Assembly (NCBI GenBank): GCA_030425615.1
Contig: JAUIAI010000276.1
Location: 1-5,054 of the forward strand
Direction: 5' to 3'
DNA length: 5,054 bases
Origin: Gammaproteobacteria bacterium
Lineage (GTDB): Bacteria; Pseudomonadota; Gammaproteobacteria; Burkholderiales; Burkholderiaceae_E
Shown: in pieces, positions 1-5,054 of the stretch
Position numbering within the stretch: position 1 is the stretch's first letter
How the letters are laid out: every line of letters starts with the position of its first letter
Position numbers and translations under genes: made by a program
The notes under the pieces: generated by a model
Database searches by the model: none
What the model saw: only the letters and a program-made list of their open reading frames with translations
What the model was told of the DNA's origin: nothing

Positions 1-199
1 GAAGCTCGGTGTGCAACATACGGTCCAGAGACCCCAGGCCGAGCCGGTCCGCCCAGGCAAGAGGGCCGGCCGAGAACCCGAGGGCCACCGCCGATTGTTC
101 GATTTCCTCGGCAGGCACCGCCTCACCCAGCAGCGCCAGGCCCTCGATCACGTAGGTGTGCAAAAGCCGCTCGATCAGGGCTTCGGAATATTCGATCAT
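1..199 (-). CDS. 3-hydroxyacyl-CoA dehydrogenase C-terminal-domain-like protein, N-terminal part only (runs off left edge)
   Basis: Sixty-six codons are visible, read leftward from ATG at 199-197, and the frame is still open at the window edge. The residues resemble the helical C-terminal domain of 3-hydroxyacyl-CoA dehydrogenases (FadB/FadJ/PaaH type), which packs against the NAD domain and helps form the substrate pocket. The family pattern is IxRLLxxxxxEGxxLLxEGV, then a segment ending GFxxGPLxxADxLG. Here it appears as IERLLHTYVIEGLALLGEAV (residues 9-28), then GFSAGPLAWADRLGLGSLD (residues 41-59). The start is well supported by a GGAG Shine-Dalgarno on the minus strand five bases upstream. 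The domain therefore begins almost at the N-terminus, with no NAD-binding Rossmann fold before it. It could be a stand-alone C-terminal domain, a rearranged dehydrogenase or a remote homologue. The family call rests on pattern recognition in a short fragment. Confidence 0.55.
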   Translation of the reverse strand, partial: MIEYSEALIERLLHTYVIEGLALLGEAVPAEEIEQSAVALGFSAGPLAWADRLGLGSLDRMLHTEL

Positions 200-399
200 T
201 GAGACTCCGTCTCGGTCCGCGTCGTGTTCACGCAATCGTAATCGCTTGCCGTCGGCAGGCACGCGAAGCGCTCGCTGGCCGGAGAATTGTCAAATAACGT
301 GACGCGGACCCGGAACTTGTTTACGGTAGAGCGCCTCACATTCTGGAGAATCCGTCGCTCGCCTGCCACCTGGAGGGCGCGAGCCCGCTTCGATCGCCC
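200..399. other. Divergent intergenic region
   Basis: These 200 bases separate two divergently transcribed genes and should hold both promoters. A TTGACA hexamer is present on the minus strand at 293-288, but no acceptable -10 element lies 16-18 bases downstream of it. On the plus strand nothing better than very weak -35/-10 matches is visible. The region is somewhat richer in A and T around 285-330 than its surroundings. A short direct repeat of CGATT occurs on the minus strand around 233-244. No RNA gene, riboswitch or clear operator palindrome could be identified. Confidence 0.5.
205..208 (-). promoter_or_regulatory. Shine-Dalgarno of the leftward dehydrogenase-like gene
   Basis: On the minus strand GGAG lies five bases upstream of the ATG at 199-197. 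This is good spacing and fixes the start of a gene whose N-terminus is unexpectedly short for its family. Confidence 0.6.
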
Positions 400-1344
400 A
401 TGACAGAACACTGGGATCTGGAAACCCCCGAGGCCACGCCGCTCCGCCTGCTGGAGCGCTTCTCCGCAGCGCTCGGGGCCCCCGTCTACATCAAGCACGA
501 CGACTACGGACCGCTGAGCTGGGCGGGCAGCAAGTCCCGCAAGTTGCGCGCGATCCTTGCCGCAGCGGTGGCGGACGGAGTGGACACCGTCGTCATGTCC
601 GGGCCTGCGCAGTCCAACAGTTGCCGTGCGCTTGCGGCCCTGGCGCGACCCTTCGGGCTCCATGCCCATCTGGTTCTTCACGGCCGGCGTCCGCTGAACC
701 CGACCGGAAACCTGAAGATCACGGACGCGATGGGTGCCGAGGTCACCTGGGCGGGCAACGTGACGTTTCCCTACCTGGCGGCGATGGCCGAGGGGATCGC
801 AGGTGAACACCGCCGCGCGGGCCGCCGCGTGATGCTGCTGCCGCCCGGCGCGAGTTCGGCAGAAGGGGTCGAGGCGATCCTTCACGCCGGTCGCGAACTG
901 GCGCAGCAACTTGCCGAACTGTCCGCAGACCCCGTCGAGGTCGTCCATGCCTCGGCCTCCGGCGGTTTGCACGCAGGGCTATGGCTGGCGTCGCGGCTCG
1001 CGGACTCTCCGCCGCCCCGCTCGGTGATGATCGTGCGTGAGATCTATGAGGACGTGGAGGCCACCTATGCCGCCCTAGTCGACGCCGCGCTGACCAGACT
1101 GGGGCCGGAATGCCCTCGGCTGGCCTATGGCGCATCGCTTGACTGGAGCGCGGTCGGACCCGGTTACGGCATGGTGACCGGAGAGGCGCTGGCGGCCGCC
1201 CAACTGCTGGCGTACACCGAGGGCATCCTGGTCGATACGACGTACACGGGCAAGGCGCTTGGCGTGCTGGTGCGACGGGCGCGGGAAGGACACTCCGATC
1301 CGGTGGTGTTCTGGCACTCCGGCGGTCTGCCGGGTTTCTTCTGA
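400..1344 (+). CDS. PLP-dependent D-cysteine desulfhydrase / ACC deaminase family protein
   Basis: A complete 314-residue fold-type II PLP enzyme. Characterised relatives turn D-cysteine into pyruvate, H2S and ammonia, or ACC into 2-oxobutyrate and ammonia; the true substrate here is unknown. Visible landmarks: IKHDD (31-35); the PLP-lysine region AGSKSRKL with Lys45 as the predicted Schiff-base lysine; AQSNSCR (70-76), matching the family QSNHxR loop with Ser72 and Asn73; GPGYG (253-257) with Tyr256; TYTGKA (281-286); and the C-terminal HSGGLPG. Tyr282-Thr283 fits desulfhydrases, whereas ACC deaminases have Tyr-Glu there, so I favour a desulfhydrase-like enzyme. Two positions are atypical: Ser44 replaces the usual Asn before the PLP lysine, and Ser74 replaces His after SN. 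The length is slightly short for the family (about 325-340). No signal peptide is seen, so it is probably cytoplasmic. ATG 400 puts the N-terminus in register with the family. The nearest GGAGG (372-376) is too far upstream to be a convincing Shine-Dalgarno. The in-frame stop at 295-297 limits any extension. Confidence 0.9.
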   Translation: MTEHWDLETPEATPLRLLERFSAALGAPVYIKHDDYGPLSWAGSKSRKLRAILAAAVADGVDTVVMSGPAQSNSCRALAALARPFGLHAHLVLHGRRPLNPTGNLKITDAMGAEVTWAGNVTFPYLAAMAEGIAGEHRRAGRRVMLLPPGASSAEGVEAILHAGRELAQQLAELSADPVEVVHASASGGLHAGLWLASRLADSPPPRSVMIVREIYEDVEATYAALVDAALTRLGPECPRLAYGASLDWSAVGPGYGMVTGEALAAAQLLAYTEGILVDTTYTGKALGVLVRRAREGHSDPVVFWHSGGLPGFF

Positions 1345-1350
1345 ACCCGG
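1330..1350 (+). terminator. Hairpin over the stop codon of the PLP enzyme; possible weak terminator
   Basis: CCGGGTT at 1330-1336 and AACCCGG at 1344-1350 form a perfect 7-bp stem around a 7-base loop that contains most of the TGA stop codon (1342-1344). It lies between two convergent genes, where a terminator is expected. There is no T-tract on either side, so it is not a textbook intrinsic terminator and may be coincidental in GC-rich sequence. Confidence 0.3.
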
Positions 1351-1384
1351 AGACGGGGCCCGGCTCCCTGCCTGCAGGTCCCGG

Positions 1385-1798
1385 TCAGGCCTGCGGTTCC
1401 GTGGGCGGCGTCAGCGGGCCCGTCTGGACCCAGGGCCAGAAGAGCGCCAGGCAGAGTGCTCGCCAGCAGGGGTCCGCGTCCTTGGCGCGCGAAGGTCCGG
1501 CAGAGGCCACGAGAGCGTACGCAGTGGAGCCTCCGGCGCAGAGATATGCGCCCGCGAGCCATGCCAGCAGGCCGAAGCCCGGCCATCCGGTGGCCTCGCC
1601 CAGCAGCAGGAGCGAGCACAGCCCGGCGATCGTCGCGGCAAGCACGGTACTGGCACGGTCGCGTTGGCGGCGGAAACCGCCGAACATCCCGTGGCGGATC
1701 TCGTCCTGCGGCCAGACGTCCAGGGTGCGTGCGAGGCGCATCAGACTGAACAGTGTCGTCAGGCCCACGACGACTGCGAGAGCACCGACGGCATTCAT
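1385..1798 (-). CDS. Small multi-pass membrane protein of unknown function, coupled to the EAL receptor gene
   Basis: A 137-residue protein I do not recognise. Hydrophobic stretches at about residues 2-20, 51-67, 74-99 and a shorter one at 112-124 suggest three or four membrane spans. Between the first two lies a charged segment (about 21-49) with motifs LDVWPQDEIRHGMFGG and FRRQRDR. The tail is proline-rich and polar (TPPTEPQA). I chose the ATG at 1798-1796 because the upstream in-frame extension is arginine-rich and is a shadow of the neighbouring gene, while this ATG overlaps that gene's stop in an ATGA arrangement. GGGGAG on the minus strand at 1812-1807, eight bases upstream, is a good Shine-Dalgarno. 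Co-translation suggests a role with the c-di-GMP receptor, for example as a membrane partner, but no function can be assigned. Plus-strand frames across the same bases give low-complexity basic peptides and look non-coding. Confidence 0.75.
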   Translation of the reverse strand: MNAVGALAVVVGLTTLFSLMRLARTLDVWPQDEIRHGMFGGFRRQRDRASTVLAATIAGLCSLLLLGEATGWPGFGLLAWLAGAYLCAGGSTAYALVASAGPSRAKDADPCWRALCLALFWPWVQTGPLTPPTEPQA

Positions 1799-1812
1799 CG
1801 TACGGTCTCCCC
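1795..1812 (-). promoter_or_regulatory. ATGA overlap and Shine-Dalgarno coupling the receptor and small membrane protein genes
   Basis: The TGA stop of the receptor gene (1797-1795) overlaps the ATG of the downstream gene (1798-1796). A GGGGAG ribosome-binding site lies inside the end of the upstream coding region at 1812-1807. This is the classic layout for translational coupling in one transcript. Confidence 0.75.
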
Positions 1813-4641
1813 GCGTCCGACGACGGTCCTTACGGGACGTGGCAGGAAGGTGGCGCGGCAGGCGTCCAGGGAGCGGGTGCCGTCGAGCCATTCGACGATC
1901 GGCGCGGGTTGCGCGAACAGGAAGCCCTGACCGTACTCGATGCCGAACCGCGCGCAGAGCCGGGCCGTCTCCTCGTTCTCGATCCACTCCGCTATGCAGG
2001 CCATTCCGAACGTACGCGACAGGCTGGCGATGCCTTCCACGAGTTTGGCGTTCGCCGGGTCCTTTTCGAGGTTTCGCACGTAGGCTCCGTCCATCTTGAG
2101 AATGTCTGCATTCAGGTCGCGCAGGTAGGCGAACGATGTGTTGCCTGCGCCGAAGTCGTCCAGGCCGATCTTGACGCCGAACATCCGCAACTCCTCGACC
2201 AGACGTTGCGTGGATCGCACGTCCACGAGCGCCACCTGCTCAGTGATCTCGATGCAGAGCTTCGAACAGTTGAGATAGTTGGCGTGCAGCAGCGCGCGCA
2301 TGTCGTCAACGAACGAGTTCGAGTTCAGGGACGCCCCGCTGAGGTTGACGGTGATGAAATCGATGCTCTGGGTCAGGCGTTTGTCCTCACGCATCAGATC
2401 GATGACGCTCTTGAGCACCCATTTGTCGATCACTGGCATCCGGCCCACTTTCGCGGCGGCTTCGATGAGGCCGATCGCTGAGACGAACTTGTCGTTCTGG
2501 CGCACGCGAAGCAGCACTTCGACACCGAGTGCGGCATGCGGATCGGTGAGCGGCACGATCGGCTGGGCCCAGATCTCGAGCAGATCGAGCAGATCGTCTG
2601 TCGTGGCCATCGACTCCCAGTACCGCTCGGCCCGGTAGCGCTCCATCGACGAGGGGCTCGAGTCGAACACACAGGCCTGGTCGCCGCCCGAGCGCTTCGC
2701 CATCGAGCACGCGCGCTGAGCCTGGTCGAGGACTTCGCGTGAGGGGATCCCGTCGAGCATGAAGGCCACGCCGGCGCTTGCGGTGGTCCGGCACACGACG
2801 CCGTCCACGTTCACCGGGTGGTTGCCGATCGACGACACCAGGGCTTCGGCCAGCCGGCGGGTCCAGTGCGCGCTGTCGGAGCGGGCCAGGACGATGAAGT
2901 CGTCGGCGCCGGGGCGCGCGATGTCGAATTCGACGCTGGACAGCTCGAAGCCGAGTCGCCGGACCGTCTCGAGGAGAACCTCGTCTCCGACCCTTCGCCC
3001 GAAGACGGCGTTGATCGCCGAGAAGTTGTCCAGATTCAGGTGAATGCAGGCGTACTGGACGCCGGTTCCCCCGGAGATCCGGTGGTCGATATCCTCGAGC
3101 TTGCGTTCGAGTCCTACGTACGAGAGCACACCCGTGAGCTGGTCGTGCGTGATCTGGCGGCGCAGGGTCTCCTCGAGTTCGGCGTGAACGGAGAAGTCCG
3201 TGATCGCGATCTGAACGCTGTCGTTCTCTGGGATCGCGTGCAGGTGAAGGATGCGTGCCTGGTCGCGACTCTTGATCTGTGCCTCGAAGTGGAAACCGTC
3301 GCGGCCGTCGTACTCCCGGATCTGGTCGGCGAGCTGCTCGGCGACATCGCCCAGGAGGTCGTACAACCGCATCGACGAAATCATCGGCGCGGCCAGCAAC
3401 TCCGCGGCGAGACGGTTGTACGCCACGACCTGCGCATTCTTGTCCAGGGTCAGCAGCCCGACCGGAACGCCCCGGTACATGCGCCGGTAACGCCGGGTGG
3501 AGCGTCGCGAGCGCGACAACGCCGCGAAACTGCGGATGCGCTCGGAACGGAAGATGCGTGCCGAGCCGTACGCGGCCATCAGCGCTCCGAACACCGCCCC
3601 GGTCTCGAAGGACAGCCCCGGAATGCGCGGCAGCCAGTCGCTGGCGTAGGCGATCTCCGCCAGGATGCAGAGCGAGATGAGTCCCCAGAGGCTCGCGAAG
3701 ATGCGGGCATTGTGAGTCGGACGCCGCATCAGGGTATGGGTCACGGCCCACGTCATGTAGCCGATGGCCGACAGGGCCAGCATCCAGAAGGGCGTCATGA
3801 ACAACGCGTTCGGCATGAACGGCGCCGCAACGGCCGCGAGGCCGAAGCCTGTCCGGCCGGCGCGGCGGGCCCTGCCGAGATGGCCGAGTCGCGCGAGCTG
3901 TCTGGAGAACAGCGTCAGGAAGTAGGAGAACGTGGCAGCGCCGAAACCGACCAGGATGAGCTGCTTGATCCCCGCTTCCACGGTCCCGGGAATCTGCACG
4001 GGCACCCAGAGGAGATCGTAGCCGAGAGAGATCGCGGTGACCGCCCAGAGCGCGCCGACCCAGAGCGCGCAGGAGAGCAGGGCGTGGCTGCCCGAGAGCA
4101 GCCCGATCACACCGATCAACAGGGCGACGCTCGTGAGCGCCGCGGTCACGCCGCTGGCCAGCCGCTCCTTGGCCAGCAGGGTCCGCTCGAATACGTCCTC
4201 CTCGATCGCGCCGGCACTCAGCGTCGCCGCGCCCACGGCATTGACGCGCACGACCAGCTGCCGGGTGCCGGCGGTCGCCCGCCAGGCGTAGCCGTCGTCG
4301 TAGGAGATCAGCGGGCCCGCCCCGCCGGACGAAAGGCCGCGATCCCCGGTGACCTGCATCGTGACGCGGCCCTGACCGTCGAGCGCCCATACCCGGATGT
4401 CGCGCAGGTACTTGTCCTGGAAGGTCACCAGCTCGTGTCCCGCCGCCTGGCGCTCGCCGAGTTCGACGAGCATCCAGAAAGGGTGGGTGGCCCGGTGAGT
4501 CGGAAGGCCGCGCGTAAGCGGCCGTTCGCGGAGCTGGCGCAGCGCCTGCTCGAAGTCGGCCGGGCCCAGCTTCTCCGCGAGCACCCCGTGCAGGTAGGGC
4601 ACGGTGCGGGCGTAGGTCCGCTCGCCGCCGGTGAGCAGGCC
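1795..4641 (-). CDS. Membrane c-di-GMP signalling protein: 7TMR-DISM sensor, PAS, degenerate GGDEF, EAL phosphodiesterase; 5' end missing
   Basis: About 948 residues are recognisable, numbered here from the codon at 4641-4639. Domain order: extracytoplasmic beta-rich 7TMR-DISMED2-like sensor (about 13-148); seven hydrophobic segments (about 164-183, 186-205, 224-243, 265-283, 284-303, 312-333, 346-363) matching a 7TMR-DISM core; a basic linker; PAS (about 383-483); GGDEF (about 495-661); EAL (about 683-918). The GGDEF site is altered: the signature reads GADDF (578-582) and the first metal-binding Asp of the usual DLD motif is Asn536 (NLD). The EAL site looks intact: EVLLR with Glu708, Asn766 in VNLS, Glu798 and Glu801 in IEITE, Asp828-Asp829 in DDFG, Lys849, Glu885 and Glu888 in AEWIE, Gln905 in GQG. 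I predict a c-di-GMP phosphodiesterase tuned by an outside ligand, with the GGDEF domain perhaps regulatory. The frame stays open to the right edge, but beyond about 4641 it is the antisense of a transporter. No signal peptide or convincing start is present, so the true N-terminus is missing. GTG at 4602-4600 is the nearest in-frame candidate and has no clear Shine-Dalgarno. Confidence 0.9.
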   Translation of the reverse strand, partial: GLLTGGERTYARTVPYLHGVLAEKLGPADFEQALRQLRERPLTRGLPTHRATHPFWMLVELGERQAAGHELVTFQDKYLRDIRVWALDGQGRVTMQVTGDRGLSSGGAGPLISYDDGYAWRATAGTRQLVVRVNAVGAATLSAGAIEEDVFERTLLAKERLASGVTAALTSVALLIGVIGLLSGSHALLSCALWVGALWAVTAISLGYDLLWVPVQIPGTVEAGIKQLILVGFGAATFSYFLTLFSRQLARLGHLGRARRAGRTGFGLAAVAAPFMPNALFMTPFWMLALSAIGYMTWAVTHTLMRRPTHNARIFASLWGLISLCILAEIAYASDWLPRIPGLSFETGAVFGALMAAYGSARIFRSERIRSFAALSRSRRSTRRYRRMYRGVPVGLLTLDKNAQVVAYNRLAAELLAAPMISSMRLYDLLGDVAEQLADQIREYDGRDGFHFEAQIKSRDQARILHLHAIPENDSVQIAITDFSVHAELEETLRRQITHDQLTGVLSYVGLERKLEDIDHRISGGTGVQYACIHLNLDNFSAINAVFGRRVGDEVLLETVRRLGFELSSVEFDIARPGADDFIVLARSDSAHWTRRLAEALVSSIGNHPVNVDGVVCRTTASAGVAFMLDGIPSREVLDQAQRACSMAKRSGGDQACVFDSSPSSMERYRAERYWESMATTDDLLDLLEIWAQPIVPLTDPHAALGVEVLLRVRQNDKFVSAIGLIEAAAKVGRMPVIDKWVLKSVIDLMREDKRLTQSIDFITVNLSGASLNSNSFVDDMRALLHANYLNCSKLCIEITEQVALVDVRSTQRLVEELRMFGVKIGLDDFGAGNTSFAYLRDLNADILKMDGAYVRNLEKDPANAKLVEGIASLSRTFGMACIAEWIENEETARLCARFGIEYGQGFLFAQPAPIVEWLDGTRSLDACRATFLPRPVRTVVGRGETVR
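4044..4070. repeat. 12-base direct repeat, period 15, inside the second TM segment of the receptor
   Basis: CCCAGAGCGCGC occurs at 4044-4055 and again at 4059-4070. The 15-base period equals five codons and encodes the near-repeat ALWVG/ALWAV in a transmembrane helix. It looks like a small in-frame duplication without separate function. Confidence 0.6.
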
Positions 4642-4647
4642 GTGCCG

Positions 4648-5054
4648 ATGCCGGCGATCCCGGCCATGGCGGCGGCCCTGGGAGCCGACGTGGCCCAGGT
4701 GCAGCACTCGGTGTCCAGCTACCTGCTGGGTTTCGCCATCGGGCAGTTGTGCGGCGGCCCCCTCTCGGACCGCTGGGGGCGCGTGCTGGCCGGCACGGTG
4801 GGTTTGTGCATCTTTATCGCCAGCAGCGCGGCCATCCTGTTCGTGCACCAGGTGGAGGGCCTGGTCATCCTGCGCTTTTTCCAGGCGCTGGGCGGCGGCT
4901 TCGCCACGGTGATCTGCGGGGCCATGGTGCGGGACCTGTACAGCGGCCGCCAGGCCGCCCGCATCATGTCGATGATCGCCACCATGATCCTGGTGGCGCC
5001 GATGGTCGCGCCGCTGATCGGCTCCTGGTTGCTGGCCCTGGGCGACTGGCACAT
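4648..5054 (+). CDS. Bcr/CflA-type MFS drug-resistance transporter, 5'-truncated and running off the right edge
   Basis: One hundred and thirty-five codons are visible from 4648 to the edge. The translation matches Bcr/CflA drug:H+ antiporters from the end of TM1 to about TM5: PAIPAMAAALG (2-12, end of the family's DxYLPAxP segment), YLLGFAIGQL (25-34, TM2), motif A GPLSDRWGR (37-45), LRFFQALGGG (75-84) with the TM4 motif B arginine Arg76, VRDLYSGR (94-101), and motif C-like APMVAPLIGSWL (117-128). Such proteins export drugs or metabolites across the inner membrane using the proton gradient. About 25-30 residues of TM1, including the usual Asp before YLP, are absent. Upstream in this frame the sequence is non-hydrophobic and is the antisense of the receptor gene. 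The ATG at 4648 probably sits at the point where homology begins and is not a native start; no good Shine-Dalgarno precedes it. The family call is firm and the intact start is missing. Confidence 0.85.
   Translation, partial: MPAIPAMAAALGADVAQVQHSVSSYLLGFAIGQLCGGPLSDRWGRVLAGTVGLCIFIASSAAILFVHQVEGLVILRFFQALGGGFATVICGAMVRDLYSGRQAARIMSMIATMILVAPMVAPLIGSWLLALGDWH

Noticed and set aside
287..327. Possible promoters: minus-strand TTGACA at 293-288, and plus-strand GTGACG (299-304) with TACGGT (322-327)
   Set aside because: The minus-strand hexamer lacks a -10 box at suitable spacing, and the plus-strand pair matches consensus poorly. Neither can be called from sequence alone.
196..972. Long minus-strand open frame antisense to the PLP enzyme, whose stop overlaps the leftward ATG by ATGA
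   Set aside because: The translation is Arg/Gly/His-rich with no recognisable motifs and lies opposite a gene with clear family motifs. The ATGA overlap is probably chance.
1374..1394. Second short inverted repeat (GCAGG/CCTGC) between the convergent genes
   Set aside because: A 5-bp stem with an 11-base loop and no T-tract is expected by chance in DNA of this composition.
1259..2481. Plus-strand open frames across the small membrane gene and the EAL region
   Set aside because: The products are basic, low-complexity and motif-free. The minus strand gives a membrane protein and an intact EAL domain.
2387..4390. Minus-strand open frame of 667 codons in a second frame across the receptor
   Set aside because: The peptide is rich in Arg, Pro, Gly and Ala, typical of an out-of-frame reading in GC-rich DNA. 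The overlapping frame carries DISM, PAS, GGDEF and EAL motifs.
4642..5052. Extension of the receptor frame to 5052 as its N-terminus
   Set aside because: This stretch reads as His/Gln/Arg/Asp-rich low-complexity sequence with no signal peptide, and the opposite strand encodes a clear MFS transporter with motifs A, B and C.
1..5054. CRISPR array, tRNA, insertion sequence or other new mobile/defence system
   Set aside because: No regularly spaced repeats, transposase motifs, terminal inverted repeats or tRNA-like folds were seen. The genes belong to ordinary metabolic, signalling and transport families, apart from one unknown small membrane protein.

Overview
The window is high-GC (roughly two-thirds G+C by eye), densely coding bacterial DNA. 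The gene families (a 7TMR-DISM/PAS/GGDEF/EAL receptor, a Bcr/CflA-type MFS transporter, a D-cysteine desulfhydrase-like PLP enzyme, a 3-hydroxyacyl-CoA dehydrogenase-like domain) fit a proteobacterium, most likely a gammaproteobacterium. No rRNA or other phylogenetic marker is present, so this is inference.

Layout, left to right. (1) 1-199, minus: the first 66 codons of a gene running off the left edge, resembling the C-terminal domain of 3-hydroxyacyl-CoA dehydrogenases and starting at an ATG with a good Shine-Dalgarno. (2) 200-399: divergent intergenic region with no convincing promoter. (3) 400-1344, plus: complete PLP-dependent enzyme of the ACC deaminase/D-cysteine desulfhydrase family. 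(4) 1345-1384: short convergent gap, with a small hairpin over the stop codon of the PLP enzyme. (5) 1385-1798, minus: a 137-residue membrane protein of unknown function whose start overlaps the stop of the next gene by ATGA. (6) 1795 to about 4641, minus: a large membrane-bound c-di-GMP signalling protein (extracellular sensor, seven TM helices, PAS, degenerate GGDEF, intact-looking EAL) that lacks its own 5' end. (7) about 4648-5054, plus: an MFS drug-efflux transporter that lacks its first TM helix and runs off the right edge.

How the genes work together: the EAL receptor and the small membrane protein form a translationally coupled pair, so the small protein is probably expressed with the receptor and may act with it. 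The receptor is predicted to sense an extracytoplasmic signal and lower c-di-GMP, because the EAL catalytic residues are kept while the GGDEF signature is altered (GADDF). The PLP enzyme and the dehydrogenase-like gene are divergent metabolic genes with no evident link to the signalling pair.

The most notable observation is the junction near 4636-4650. Two unrelated genes meet head-to-head there and both are missing their 5' coding ends, with no intergenic region or promoter between them. Leucine codon use also seems to change across this point. An assembly or cloning chimera is the simplest explanation; a real deletion or rearrangement is the alternative. I found no CRISPR array, tRNA, insertion sequence or clearly new defence or mobile system.
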